Assembly: GCF_000699445.3 (NCBI RefSeq)
Contig: NC_067196.1
Span: 1,426,001-1,490,000, forward strand
DNA length: 64,000 nucleotides
Direction: 5' to 3'
DNA from: Schistosoma haematobium
Taxonomy: Eukaryota > Platyhelminthes > Trematoda > Strigeidida > Schistosomatidae
Below the pieces are notes generated by a model. It did no database searches. It was not told where the DNA came from and was given only the letters and a program-made list of their open reading frames with translations. Within the stretch, counting starts at the first letter, position 1, and each line of letters starts with the position of its first letter. The position numbers and the translations under genes were made by a program. Positions 1-12,420 of this stretch are shown in pieces.

Positions 1-506
1 TTAGCGATTACATGCGCCTGTCTGAACAACCGTTTTAGAATTTCTTTGGCCTTCCTGTAACCAGAAGAGGCTTCCAATATAATACAACCCTCAATGGCTG
101 TTTTTGCTTTACCCTTACAAAAATGTATCAAATAAAGCAAGCGTCGACCATCATCCTTGACCCTTGATTCTGCATAGGTCTCAAACTCCCTTAAAAACTT
201 CCAATAACCTCTAGGTTGACCGTCGAAATAACTTAACTCCACCTTCGGTAACTCTGGACCTACGAAAGGCGCCGTGGGCATCACGCTTTTCGCTTGCTTC
301 ACGTCTAAACTAAGGTTTTCTATGCCATCTGCCATTATATCACAACTAGATTCACTATAATTACAATCGTCCCTATTAGAATATGAACCATGACACATAG
401 AAGCATCATAAGGCACTTGCCTTGATTGAGGGGATCCATCCTTTTGTTCATCTCTTTTAGCATCCACGAGCCTTGGACTCAATTTCCTTCGACGATTGTT
501 TGGCAT
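1..506 (-). mobile_element. BEL/Pao-type retrotransposon gag, partial at window edge
   Basis: On the minus strand an uninterrupted frame runs from an ATG at 506-504 to the window edge (168 codons), with an in-frame stop just upstream. The first 75 or so residues are polar. After that comes a block of the form PELPKVELSYFDGQPRGYW, then a helical stretch that includes KDDGRRLLYLIHFCKGKA and GYRKAKEILKRLF. This pattern (LPK-E-FDG, then a hydrophobic-charged repeat) is typical of the gag region of BEL/Pao LTR elements, which in schistosomes include the Sinbad and Tiao families. It is a structural nucleocapsid-type protein rather than an enzyme. The frame is intact over the visible part, so the copy may be fairly young. 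No LTR or primer-binding site was identified at its upstream (higher-coordinate) side. The family call is from pattern recognition only. Confidence 0.6.
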
Positions 507-1739
507 CGCAAGCGAACGACCAAATATTCCCAGAGACAATGATTAAAATCAACGAAACGAAAGCCAAACGAATTCGACCAAATTATTTGTTTAGAACTGT
601 AAGATCCAAACTACGGTTTGGATTGAAGGACAGCTGTCTGGATGAGTTAGATACGCGCCCTCGCCTGATTGAAACCAAAACAAAGTAATTGGGTAAGATG
701 ACGGTTCTATAATTTATCATAAATTTAAGCGTACATTATTACCTAAACAAATATAACCACTCAGCTATCCAACCAATAATTGTTCAATTGATCAAATCTA
801 AACTACAATAAATAAGAAAGTTGATAAAGGATGCAAGAAAATTACCAATCACCACAAATAAATGTTATTCTATCCTGTCTGGATAGATTGCGTACAGATT
901 TGTTCAAAAGATAATAATTGGTCACTCCATAACACAGAGTGTTTTCAATTCTGGAAGAGTGCTTCAATTCACAACCAAAATGCACAGTTCCAGTCAACAC
1001 AGGTCAAGCAATCAAAAGCAAGAACGAACCAAAATGGCTGCCGCCCAGACTTAGCATAAAGTAAAACAACACAAGTGCGGTTCGGGAAGAAACACGTGAA
1101 ATTAGTGAAGGTGTAGTAAAAACGAAAACTATAATAAAATACAAATATTAACAATTCAAATGTAGTCAAAAAGTTAACAATGTACAACTAAGAGGATCAA
1201 TAGGAACAAGGTGCAAGTATATACATGGAGGGATTTTCACAAACACACAAAGCATTCAAAATTGATCTTACAAACGCTTTATTCGTTTCCTAAGTTATTC
1301 TGGAAACCCGCAACTGGAACTACACAGTGATCTGAACATCAGAGAGAAGTCGCAGAGTATGGGAGAAATACTTTACTCCAAGGTTCGTTTTTGTTTGGTA
1401 AATCAACATCATATTTCGGCCAATCCGTTAATGACATATTATGCTACCGATCAATAGTAGCACGCCACATTGGAATTCTAGAATGCTCCATCGTGCTGTG
1501 ATTGACTAGGACTTTTCGGCTCGTTTAAGGCCTCTGGAGACTCCGTTGAAGTTCTCCGAAATCCGACTTAACAAAACACCACATTATTATCCGTGGGAGG
1601 TGATGAAGTTCAGTGGAATGTCATAGTAACTCAATCAGTTTTCGAGCTCGGTTGATTCACATCAAGCATTCGATATTGCTCACACAGTATTTAAAAGTCC
1701 TCAGAAAAGCCGCCCCTTGAAGTTTACAATGCTACAGTT
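507..1739. other. no host gene seen; may include 5' leader of the BEL-like element
   Basis: Only short chance ORFs occur here. As the gag-like frame reads leftward from 506, its untranslated leader and LTR would be expected in this stretch. I could not define a TG...CA-bounded repeat, because only one copy would lie in the window. The last 200 bases lead into the CR1-like fragment that follows. Confidence 0.4.
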
Positions 1740-2495
1740 GAAGATATGAACCTGATTCTAGGTAACTCACGTAAACTAATTGGATCCGAAATATACGTCC
1801 GTGAGGCACTCAGCCTAGCTGATCGTATTAAGAGGCGAGCTGCAGAAGCGGAAATAAATGAGCGTCACCTCGTTATTAAGGGTTTTCAAATTGTAAAAGT
1901 TTGGAGCAAAACGATCCTCAAGCCACTCTGGGTGGTAAAGAAAAGTTCTCCACAGACTTAAAGGTATACTCAGCAAATGCTCGCAGCCCACTTAATAAAA
2001 TGGCGGAGCTCAATTCAGTGGTAGATAAAGAAAAACCAGACGTTATTTTTGTCTCAGAAACATGGTTAGCGTCAGAAGTATTAGATAATGAAATTCAGTC
2101 GACTCGTTTTTTATCCAGCAGGGTTGATAGCTTAAACCGTAGGGGAGGCGGAGTTATCCTGTACACGAAAAGTACCCTAACCATAAGAGCAGGTGAGAGA
2201 GTGGCACATGTTTCAGGGAATTGTGAACTGGTGCGATGTAAGCTGAAAGGTCGACGGCAAGATATTGAATTAGTTGTAGTACATCTCAGTTCAGAATGTG
2301 TAGTAGATGATTTTCTCCTAAGTAAACTTTAGTCCTGCTGTGACAAGGGTAAAAGCCTTGTAGTAGGTGATTTTAATGCACCACATATAAACTGGGTTAA
2401 TTTAGAAGTAGGGCCATCGATAACGCCATTCGATTACAAACTGTTAGAAACCACGACTGCATTTGATTTATTCCGACACATTAGAAATCCTTAGT
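1740..2495 (+). mobile_element. CR1/SR1-like LINE fragment: ORF1 end and AP endonuclease
   Basis: The first part encodes a charged stretch (SLADRIKRRAAEAEINERHLVIKG is split here as SLADRIKRRAAEAE and INERHLVIKG) resembling the linker before the endonuclease of CR1-like elements. A frameshift near 1905 then joins an apurinic-type endonuclease: VYSANARSPLNKM (catalytic Asn), VIFVSETWL (catalytic Glu), RRGGGVILY, and, after a single in-frame stop at 2330-2332, VVGDFNAPHINW (Asp/Asn pair). The frameshift and stop show a dead copy. The endonuclease of such elements nicks target DNA for target-primed reverse transcription. The reverse transcriptase core is missing. Confidence 0.75.
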
Positions 2496-2499
2496 GAGA

Positions 2500-2960
2500 A
2501 CCAAGCCTGGGAAGTGCCTTCAGGCTGCACGACCCTGTTTAAAAGGTGACTACGATATTCCAGAAGTACGGCGGGCAGCTACAAGTGCAATTCCAGAACT
2601 CAGGGGTTCACCATACAAAGAGCGGCTTTAAAAGCTAGACCTCTTTACTCTGTCCTATCATTTTGATAAACAGAATACTAAGAAATGATTTTGGACCTAA
2701 CTCATTCTCTCTTTTTCTTCCCACTAGATCGGAACATCTCAGAGGACATATCATGCGAGTAGAAAAGCCAAGAACGAACGAAATACCAGTGGCATACAGG
2801 TTCTCATAACGAGTCATCAATACCTGCTGCCCGAAGCAGTGGTGTCCGCACCTTTAATTGACTCTTTCAAGAGAAGTATGGACACTAACAGAAGCGTACT
2901 AGAAAAGGAATCACATAGGCTGTAGGACTTCTGTCCTTACTACACAAATTTGAAATCTGA
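2500..2960 (+). mobile_element. CR1-like LINE, reverse-transcriptase C-terminal remnant
   Basis: Interrupted frames on the plus strand read RSEHLRGHIMRVEKPRTNEI, then an R-V-I-N-T motif and APLIDSFK-like ends, which is the normal C-terminus of CR1-type polyproteins. It has several frameshifts and stops. It is the internally deleted continuation of the endonuclease fragment just upstream. The minus-strand 61-codon ORF over the same bases is a shadow. Confidence 0.55.
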
Positions 2961-4374
2961 ATCTGAAAATCTAATCCAGCAAAGATATTAAGAAGCAAAT
3001 TAAAGTCCAAACACTATGTCGAGCCAACTTACACATTTATAATGCGCCAAGATATTCGTTTATTTTACAGTCTAGTATATGTAACAGGTCACTGGGTTTT
3101 ATTGCACAATGTACAACTCGTAATATTTAAGGCCACTTGAAGCGTTATTTCAAATTCCGTCTGAATTAATGTGGAAATGTAAGACGGTTTTTTTTAGAAG
3201 TATAGCGTGATAAATTTATGACATCATGGAATTTGTTAATATTTATTTGGGGATGGATATCTTTTCTGTTTACTTTACGCTTGGTTTCAGGTGTATGTTG
3301 ACGAACAATTTAGGTCATATGAGTTTTACCAATTACACAGTTTATTTAAAGTTTTGTCAGTCATCATCATTACTTAGATATGTTAATCGAATATTTTAGT
3401 GAGTTTCCTACATGTTTACTGCACTAAGTAGAGATTTTCGCACCCGTATTAGGTTCTTGAGATTTAGAAATGTGGAGAACTATCTATTCAAAATATAGTC
3501 CGTTACAGAGTAAAACGTTTGTACATATACGACTCGGTGCAATCTTGTAGTAACGTTCAGAGATTTCAGCTGCTTACTCAATGGTAAATTGAATTTGGAA
3601 AGTAAGTTTGTGACTTAGGTTCGGGGTTATAAACAGGATAGGAATTTAGGGAGAGATTTATCATCACAAAATAACATCGGTCCTAATTCAAAGTAAGCAA
3701 AAATATAGCTCGGGTCAAACTTAAAGCTATCATGGCAATTTTTGTTCCAGTTCTTGGTCAATCAGCAGAGAGTCTCCCTAAATAATTAGTTTATGGAAAA
3801 GAAAACTATATTACTAGGTGTAAAATGGTCATACATATAGAAAGTCTGTTGATATTTTTCAAAAATACTCTGTCTTGGCTAATTTAAAAGTTGATATAAG
3901 TTATCCATATTTCCTAACTTTGAAAAGTCGCGAAAGGATTTTTTTATCCCCGTATAGTTCACGTTTATTGTTAGGTATTTCGATTTAAGATTTAGGGTTG
4001 GGTTTTGTAGCTTTCATCACAAACTCACGTTAGCTGTGACTTAGTGATGCATATTAGCCATGTGAGAATATGAATTTCACTTCTTGTTACAAGCTTCTTG
4101 ACAGGTTTGTAATTTTCAGGAGTGTTTTCAACTCCTAGGTATCTGAGTATTAGTTCATCATTTCATGTAGAAAGCTAATTTATGGAGCTAAGTGAAGAGC
4201 GGGACAAAACTGTCTAGTGTTTTATGTTTTTAATCAATTGATTGGTCAGTTGTTGATCTTGGTTTCTTACCTAATATTTCTAACAGTTTATTGAATATTA
4301 GCCAATAAATATTAATGTCAGAGTTTGCTGACGCTCGAAAATAAAGGATTGTTATTTATTCAAACCTAGGCAAC
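2961..4374. other. AT-rich sequence, nothing recognised
   Basis: No ORF above chance length, no conserved protein, and no copy of the repeat families seen elsewhere in this window. It appears to be old, unique intergenic DNA. Confidence 0.4.
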
Positions 4375-4965
4375 GTAGGGCCTGACACACACATGGATCA
4401 ATTAAGTTTTTCAAACCACATTAGCATTTATTTATTTAACATAAAGATTGGTACAAAGGGGTACCGAATACATATGCGTCACACAAGTCACTTGATTTGT
4501 TTGTGGGCTATGATTCTGCTAAGGAGCCTAAACCGAAGCAGATGGTTTCCTCAGGGAGCCACGCCCGAAGCCTTCGGCCTAAAGGTCTAATCCATAATGT
4601 AGTGGAACAACGTCAGGAAATGCAGTCTCGTTGTAGCCAATGACCAATAGTTGGTTCGTACGCCATTTGTTCTCACAGGATCCTGGAGTCAGCTCATGTG
4701 CGTCATTGGTTTTGAATCAGAGTTCTCCGACTCTCCTAGGTGTATCCTCCATATCCATAGACTGAGGTAAGAAGCCGGACATCTGCTTTTATCCTCTCAA
4801 TTTCGTAGGAAACACAGCTGCTGCGCGAAGGCATTAAGTAAGACTTCTGTGGCAGTGGTTGTACGCACATGGGCATGTGAGAGACCTGACTCTCCTCACT
4901 CTCGGCCGTTTCGGGGCACTTGGGGGCTCACATTAGCAGACAGTGATGCTAGAACAATACAAGTT
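4375..4965 (+). repeat. interspersed repeat family B, copy 1
   Basis: This matches the other family-B copies near 11.5, 35.5, 42.9, 47.0, 56.1 and 58.9 kb. Shared blocks include ACATAAACATTGGTACA-like starts, a CCGAAGCAGATGGTTT block, GGATCCTGGAGCCAGCTCA-like sequence and a distal GGCAGTGGTTGTATGCAC block. The best copies hold a short minus-strand frame of unknown identity. I could not assign a transposon class. It may be the untranslated end of a larger element. Confidence 0.6.
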
Positions 4966-7900
4966 ATAGTTTGTACTCTTTAAAAGATATTGAAGAATAG
5001 ACATTGACTTGTCGTTATTAAAACCTCTGTTCGTTATTAAAGCTGTAATTTTCACCTAAGTACCCAACACTGGACTTTTGAATAATTCTTCAGCAACTAA
5101 TGTAAATATGCAGAAAACCAAGCCTGACAATCGTGAAATATGGAGATCGTCATTTTATTTAATTTGATCTAAAATTATAGATAAACGACGAGGAATTTCT
5201 ACCGTTATGCGAAGTCGGTATATTTGACTGTATGCTTAAGCTTTTCTGAAGATAACATTTTGCCTTTACCCTTGTGAGTTAAAACTCAGTGAGCTTTAAA
5301 ATGGGTGTATCACGGATATTTTGCCAGTACTAGGTATTGAGTGAAATCCCTGTTATTCCATCAAAAGTTTCAAAGTGGTCTTCATCCCTATAGCCACCGA
5401 GCTTACTGCAACACTTGTTTAAGGCAAGTGAGGAATCGATTACATTATTCACCAGATCAAATGCGCAATGCTTCGTAAAATGTATTATTTTATAGACAAA
5501 TTAAACTAAAGTAATGTAGTATTGATACGTATAACCTTGGAAAGTATCCTTTTTAATGAATAAGAACAATGATGGGACGACAGTGGCGGGATTATTTTTG
5601 ATATTGCATCTAACCTCATCATTTTTGGATCAACATTAGTTAAAAAAAGGAAAAGCTACTATTTTTGTGTGACAGTTATCTATTCTAATTCAAAAATAGT
5701 TAAAGCGTTTCACACTGTCTTAGATTTGAGCTATTTGGTTTTGCTTGTCTCAGTCGTTATTGTACAGTTCTGATAAGTGTTAATACCCTGTCAATAAAGA
5801 GATATTAGTTTTGTTATTATCTTAGACACATAGGTAAATTATGCGAATTCTTTGATTTAGCTGATCCTTCTCAGTTTGAAGTTCCACTTCAATCGACTTA
5901 TATTGCCAATTAAATCATATTTCTAATTTTTTCGTAACCGTGCATCAAATGTAACCACAAACCACCTTTTTTTATGGCTCTAAGACAAATAAATAGAGTA
6001 CAAACAGGCAACAACCAAAGCATAAAGCTGATCATCATGCAGTAGGTTGTAAAATGGCTAGAAACATCAAGTATTGAGATGAATAAACCTACCCACTGAA
6101 TTTCGTGTGAATTCCGTAATATGTGAATTGAAAACTAAGGAGAAGTAACTGAAATGTTTTGTTTGTTTGAATTATTAGATCCCCTGTCTTCCTTTAAATA
6201 CTGACCTAAGATTCATTTCATTATTTACCATCTTAATTCTTGTTTATTTTTCTGACCCATAATTCTGATATTTAGATTCACTAACAGTAATATAATTATC
6301 ATAATGGCTCTCTTGCTTCTCATTTTGTTAATGCCCTCCCCTCTTTTATGATGGCCGTAAGTGATACACACTCATATCAAGTCATACTTTGACTCTGGCT
6401 GACTGATAACATGAAATCGTATACACAGGCCAATCCTGAGTTTTCAGTAGGTCAAACCGTCGAAATTTAGTCAAACTACTTAAGATATAGCTTTTGAGAG
6501 TAAAATTACGAAATCTTATTATGAGAGACAGCTCAGTTTTTATATATTAAACAAACGAGGTCATTGTACTTCTTATATAATGTAAGCATGAGTTATAGGT
6601 ATCAGTGTCAAGATTATACTTGATGGTTTCAAAAAAACTGAGCATTAGATAGAAAGTTAGTAATAAATGTATTTACTCTGCTACTTCTCAGTAAGTAGAA
6701 AAGTGCATTTTTGAAGTTTCAAGATTTAATGTATTCCACTCCTTCAGTTATATATTTATTCTGAATAAGTGGCTCACACTAAGTCAAGAAACGCCAGCAA
6801 TGTAGTTTTCTACTAATTGGGATATAAGAAATATATATACTTATTTATTAGAAAGTATGAACGTTTTTATTTTGGTGTTATCATTATAGTAGATTTGAAA
6901 CATTTCTCGATTTTATATTCATGTCTTCATTTTTAGAGCTAGTAAATATGTTATTGAAAGTGAAACTGTATTTTGAGTTTAATTCCTGTCCTAAAGTATA
7001 TTATATTTTCTCAAAGTAGTCTGTGTAAATGGAAAGCCTTATGACAGCATTGTACTGATTACTTGAATCAGCTTGACTTAATACTTATGCATTTCGGCTG
7101 TTTACGAACATGTATAGAATTCTTGCGTTGATTCATCGTAAATACGTTCATTATAATATGAATAGTCGCATTCGTAGAGATTTCTTCTCAATCTGAAAAT
7201 AGTTCCTATCACTTAATTACATTAGCAGTAAAAACTAAAAAGTAGTTTATGGGTTTTTTATTCAAGCTTGTAACAAGGCTTGCTATTATAAAGTAACCAG
7301 TTCAACAGGGTAATTTAAATCATAAGTAATAATCATCTAAACATCATACTCGTTGAATTCAGTAGCTCAGTGGATAATAAATTGGGGATTTGAAACGAAA
7401 GTAACCAAATTCGAGTCACCTGTCTTACCATAACGCTTGAATTCAGGTAGATGCGGACTACTAGTTCTAAACAAGATGAAGTAAGAGGCCTGGATATCAC
7501 TATCAACTATTCTATAGCAACTGTTTTTGAGTCCTACTTGCATAATGATCAATAATGAATGAAATCATATAGAATTATTGAGAAAAAAAATGCCAAAAAC
7601 TTCACAGTATTGGATTTATTAGTTCTGTTCAGTTACTGTGATGTTGTAAAAGGTAAATAAGTTTTAAATTGTTAACAAGGTGTTCATGAAACATTTCCAA
7701 GTATCCTAGAGAATTTACTTGGCATTTCTTTAGTCCAAAAAAGTGTTAAGAAAGTTTTGAAATTTAACATAGTAAGATTTGTTAGGGAATGGATGTTTGT
7801 CAAGATTGCTTAAACCATGGTCTGAAAGTGACTAACCAACAGTTTAAAATCATTGGCACTGGGGAATAGTTTCGTCTTAGTTTCACAATGTTCATGAAGT

Positions 7901-8300
7901 CTACAACCGGCTGATATCGTCAGCGACCAACGGCAAGACCTTCAGAGCTCGTAACAAGTGAGTCACACTGTAGCCCTGAGCAACACTACAGTTAGTCTAT
8001 AAGTTATAGTTATTTTTATTATAGAAATTTCGACACATTGCTAGGATTAGTATCAAAACTTTACAAAACTTTACTAATCACGCGCATGAATCCCCAGCAT
8101 TTACGTTATATGTACTTACATGAATAGAAACAGATCCTCAACTAGGGTTTATTATTTTGTATATTTATGACTGAAACAAACTTTTCCCTACCTAATATGA
8201 ATGCATGTAATTTAATTCAACAAGACCTACATGATATTCTTAACGCTGCACAATTGATTGATAACAAGGATATTTGATAGGCAATAATGTATTATTACTG
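4966..8300. other. AT-rich intergenic DNA, no gene recognised
   Basis: This 3.3-kb stretch has only chance ORFs. The one visible structure is a tRNA-like patch near 7358-7425 (listed separately). Confidence 0.4.
7358..7425 (+). repeat. tRNA-like SINE head, degenerate
   Basis: GTAGCTCAGTGGATAATA resembles a polymerase III A box, and AAATTCGAGTC about 45 bases later resembles a B box. The spacing fits a tRNA-derived promoter, but the sequence does not fold as a convincing tRNA. A decayed tRNA-related SINE is the likely source. Confidence 0.3.
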
Positions 8301-8304
8301 TTAT

Positions 8305-8600
8305 TATTAGTAGCTTTATTCAATATCGTATTTTTGATACAATATAGAATTGTCAGCACAAAGTATTTCAACAGGCTTCCATTTCTTACTTCTTGGTCGA
8401 TCGTTGAGATAAATATTGAATGCTCGCCAGTTAGATGTTAGCAGTTCAGTCGATTGACTTCTAAATGATGTACATTCTTTTCGCTGTATCTTGTCAGCGG
8501 CCACGATATCTCTGATTGGACTCCTTTGTAACTTGTGCAACGAAAGGTTGTACACTTTTCAAAAACTCACTTGAATAGGTTATATGATTAATAGCCATAA
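8305..8600 (-). repeat. interspersed repeat family C, copy 1
   Basis: The minus strand shares a coding-like stretch with 19720-19990: LLTSNW, then a basic run, then EILCADNSILYQ here against EILCAENSILYQ there. Two copies 11 kb apart with aligned reading frames suggest part of a retroelement. I could not name it. Confidence 0.5.
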
Positions 8601-8634
8601 TTATGTATTCAGCTTCAATTTGAAAAGAAAAGGA

Positions 8635-9130
8635 CATGAGGTTTGATAGTCTGTGTTAGTTCTGGCCATGATGGTCTCTTAGTTGATCCAACTTTCTTTT
8701 GAAAGAGTCAATAAATGAAACCTCAACCACATGCTTAGGTAATGAATTCTACTAGTTGATGATTCGATGAGAAAGTCGATAGTCAGATGAAAAGTAATTT
8801 GTTCTAGGCTTGTGAACTTTTTAAAAGTGTCCTCGTAAATTCTCTGTTTTTGAAGACAAGAAAAATGAGGGCATATCAGGTGCAAATTTATCACTAAGCA
8901 ATTTAAAAACTGTAATCAAGTCACTTCTAATTCTTCGATATGACAACGGGAACAGGTTTAGCTTAGCCATTCGAGCATCATACAGGAGCTTCGCTATTCC
9001 GGGAATCAGTTTAGTTGTTATTCTCTGAATCTTTTTCAAAAGATTACTGTCTTTATTTTTTAAGTAAGCGCTTGCCGCTTGTTTACAGTACTCAAGTTTA
9101 AGATGTACAAACACTGTATACAAAGTCGAA
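8635..9130 (-). mobile_element. CR1-like LINE, C-terminal RT remnant
   Basis: The minus strand encodes the end of a CR1-type polyprotein in two overlapping frames: HLKLEYCKQAASAYLKN, LLKKIQRITTKLIPGI, AKLNLFPLSYRRIRSDLITV (the conserved L-Y-RR-R-DLI block), then KFAPDMPSFF. After a frameshift near 8830 it continues through SRIHYLSMW to a KESWIN-type end. Truncated at both sides and frameshifted, it is a dead insertion. It lies next to family-C sequence, which could be its 3' untranslated tail. Confidence 0.75.
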
Positions 9131-9465
9131 AAGAAGTTTTAAAATAAACTAGAAAATGGACAACTTATTGAAATATCTAGATGACAGGAACAAGTAGCCC
9201 AGATATTCAAGCAAGCCATTACATTAGATCTATCAACAAATCACTTCATTAAACGTTTTATCTTTCAACTGATTCTTTTATTAAATATTTAAGTCCTTTT
9301 CATTATGACGATAGAATTAATTATAATTATGATTTTATATTAAACATTATATTATATAATAACTCATACATAATAATTATTAGTATTCTGGTATTGTGTA
9401 ATTGTTTGAAATCCTTATCATAGCACACACACACATACACAATCATAAATGACTTAACCTAAACC
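9131..9465. other. AT-rich DNA, nothing recognised
   Basis: A+T-rich with a short CA-rich tract near 9424-9440. No gene or repeat copy seen. Confidence 0.4.
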
Positions 9466-9469
9466 CTTG

Positions 9470-9925
9470 GATATGTCAATAGTTGAAATCATGAGTCAAC
9501 TGAAGCTAGACCATCATGGAAAACCTGGAAGCACTGGAAGGCCGTTTGGTCCTAGTATAGGACTCCTCGATAGCAGTGCGCATCCACGATCTCACCCCCC
9601 CCGGCCACCAGACTCGAACCCAGGACCTATCAGCCTCGTGCGCTTGCGCTTAACCATTAGACCACTGAGCTGGTTGGCATCCAACGGTGTTAATGTCTAA
9701 CTCCAACCAATTCACAAAATTACGCCACCGTACACCATTGTCATCAGTGAGCTGATATCTCACAACAGACCTAGTTGAACTCCATTGGTCACTACTTCTC
9801 ACTAGAACTCCAAGAACTACCTCTTAGAGACCGTCACTAGTGAGCAGATGATTATTATCAGAAGAGGTTTTCTAGAGAGTTTAGTAATTCCAATAGTTGA
9901 AATCATGAGTCAATTGAAGCTAGAT
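9470..9925 (-). mobile_element. tRNA-like/hammerhead SINE copy plus fragment
   Basis: Read on the minus strand, this has the tRNA-like A box (TGGTCTAATGG), a B box (GGTTCGAGTC) and then a damaged hammerhead. CTGAGGA is altered to ATCGAGGA, and the GAAA side reads CCAAAC, so the ribozyme should be dead. A second fragment of the same terminus (ATCATGAGTCAATTGAAGC) follows at 9902-9925. Confidence 0.75.
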
Positions 9926-10855
9926 ATATATATATATAGAAACTTGGTTAAACAGTGAATATTTACACTTTGCCTATTTTCTATATGAGAAAATAAAAAG
10001 AACTAGTAAAAACAATATTGTAATGGAATTTCATATTCTGTTTCACTTTTTTTTAAAAATTATTTTTGAGTGAAAAGGATTGTATGAAATAAAAAGAAGA
10101 AAAAAAACGATCATGAAAATAAGAACCAAAAAAAAAAGAAGAACAAAACACTATACTCACATAATACACAGAGACCTCGGTGCATACTGATATATGTATC
10201 CATGCATGTATGTATCTATGCATCTATCTATGTATGTATGTATCTGTGTATGTGTGTGTGTATGTGGGTATTCATTTGTTACTTAGTAAGTAACAATGTT
10301 CACACATATCAACCAACTCATTGTTACATGTATCCAATGTACTATGTCTATATAGATATAGATATACAGCCTACTTATAAATACTTATATAGAATAAGTG
10401 CTAATTTTTATTTAGTTTCTTTCATTTTAATCAATACGGATATTATTTCACAGTTGGATTTCAATGATCAATTCATTTTAACTTTATTTTAATGTTTCAC
10501 AGAATAGGATATATAATGATCAATGTTAATGTTTGGCTTGATCATCTTCAATGTATATTTCATACTTTACATTGAATATACCACCAAAAATTAAAACAAA
10601 CAAAAGAAGATACTAATTAAGGATTGGTTCCAAGTATGTATAAGTATACAAGTATTAATTTAAGGTCATTATTATTAGTGAATATAAAAAGACGGTGTAA
10701 GTTTAAAAGGGATACATTAATGATTAGTTGTTTCTATGCATTCAATTAGTGTAAGTTAGTTAATGAGTTAGTTATAATTGGATATTTGATAATTAATGAT
10801 TGATTGACATGTTGTTTTATGTTGATTAAATAAATGATTGATAATAATAGATGAA
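9926..10855. other. simple-sequence-rich intergenic DNA
   Basis: Holds a short TA run (9926-9940), A-rich tracts (10075-10145) and interrupted TATG/CATG microsatellite sequence (10190-10270). The 96-codon ORF here is mostly microsatellite-encoded and is not a gene. Confidence 0.5.
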
Positions 10856-11015
10856 TTCATGAATTATGAAGAATCTGGAAGTACTAAACAGATGTTTCGT
10901 CCCAGTATAGGACTCTTCAGTAATATGTATCCATGATTCTGCCTCGCGAGATTCGAACCTAAGATCTATCGGTCTTGTGCGTGAACATTTAACCTCTAGA
11001 CCATTGATTGTTTTT
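10856..11015 (-). mobile_element. tRNA-like/hammerhead SINE, partial
   Basis: A minus-oriented copy with recognisable hammerhead remnants and the B-box side (GATTCGAACC on the plus strand), ending near the A box. Diverged. Confidence 0.65.
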
Positions 11016-11329
11016 AATTATGGTAAAAACAGAACTGTTTCCATAGACTTTCTATTCTAATAAATAACAATAACAACAATGTTTTTTGTTAGTTGGTACT
11101 TGTCAAAAAAGTGTTTCTATCATCCTATTGAAACTAATACTCCTCATGTCACAATTCGAGTAATTACCAATGAGCTATTTGAGTAGTGACCGATGTCCTT
11201 TAAGACTGATCCTTACATTGATTAATCATTATGTAGAAACTGATTTCATATATGTTTATTACATGGTGACGAGTAAATTCCATTTATTGTTTTGTCAATC
11301 AGTGAATATCATAGTCATTTTAATTGTTT

Positions 11330-11452
11330 AGATCATGAGTCAGTTGAAGCCAGACTGAGCAGTGCTGAGGAGTCCTATGATAGGATGAAACGGTCGTCCA
11401 GTAGTTTTAAGTTTTCCACAGTGGTCTAGTTTCAATTGACTCATGATCACAA
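11330..11452 (+). mobile_element. short fold-back copy of the tRNA-like/hammerhead SINE
   Basis: Begins with an inverted copy of the element's own 3' end (ATCATGAGTCAGTTGAAGCC) and jumps directly into the hammerhead region, then ends with TTTCAATTGACTCATGATC. The tRNA-like head is missing. The ribozyme core at about 11365-11398 has CTGAGGA, a good stem II and GAAA, but stem I does not pair. Confidence 0.75.
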
Positions 11453-11499
11453 CATTTGGAAAAAAATATAAAAACTAAACTATTATCTGTTGCTCTTTA

Positions 11500-11910
11500 T
11501 TTAATTATTTGTTTATCTATTTAAACACATAAACATTGATACCAGGAGACACTAAATAGATATGCGCCACACTTCATCATTCGCTTTGTGTGAGAGCTGG
11601 GATACTGCCCGGGTGCGCAGACCGAAGCAAATGGTTTTCTTAGGGAGCCATACCCGGAGCCATTTGTTCTCTCAGGATCCTGGAGCCAGTACATGTGCAC
11701 CATTGGTTTGAAATGAGGGTTTTCCAACTCTCCCAAGTGAATCCTCCGTATTTATCAACCCGGTTAAAGCGGTAGACATCCGCTTTTCGTCCTTTCAATC
11801 TCATAATCAGCACCCCTGATGTGAGAATGCACTGAGTAGAACTTCTGTGGAAGTGGTTGTATGCACTTGGCCATACCAGGGCTCTTACTCATTGCTAGTA
11901 ACAGAGATGA
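11500..11910 (+). repeat. interspersed repeat family B, copy 2
   Basis: Has the family-B blocks AAACACATAAACATTGATAC, GATACTGCCCGGGTGC and CTCAGGATCCTGGAGCCAG in order. A 71-codon minus-strand frame over it ends in a family-wide motif but has no recognised function. Confidence 0.65.
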
Positions 11911-12134
11911 CTCTTTGGTTTGAAATTCACTGAAATCACATGGATAATTCTATATCTAAGCGGTAAAAGCCAATGCTATGATATGTTGCCACTTATTAGG
12001 TAATAAGTTTTACTTTGTCCAAGATGAACTTCAATATTACTTATACTCTCATTCTTCGGTTGAAACCTTCGCAAGATGACGATCATTAAAACAAATCAAT
12101 CCTTTAAACCTACTAATACTTATGGTATTGTTTA

Positions 12135-12420
12135 CTTGAATCTTCCCATTAATGTTTAAGACTGCATCTGATCAGTCTCTTATTGTATATGTGCATACTG
12201 TGCGTATTGCCTCGATATTGCATTAATTCACAAGCATTATAATATGGATAGTGGCTAGCAGCGGAATCCAGTTTGACTCGCATTTCGTGAACTGGATTTA
12301 CCCGTATTTCAAAGTTGATGTTCACTCTGAGACTCGAACGCAATACCGTTCACTTCAAACGCCATCTTGTTATCCACTTAGTTATTGAGTCCTGATAGCC
12401 ACTTGCCTATGCAATGGGGT
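12135..12420 (-). mobile_element. Smα-like SINE with deleted hammerhead
   Basis: The minus strand reads a tRNA-like head (ACTCAATAACTAAGTGGATA, B box GCGTTCGAGTC) and then the hammerhead region of Smα-type repeats. Here CAGTT joins directly to CACGAAATGCG, so stem II and the CUGANGA box are deleted. The flanking stem I strands (AATCCAGTT and AACTGGATT) remain. It pairs in structure with the copy near 32.5 kb. Confidence 0.7.

Noticed and set aside
10202..10492. 96-codon Cys/Tyr-rich ORF as a secreted peptide
   Set aside because: Its first half is encoded by a TATG/TGTA microsatellite and there are no splice or conservation signals.
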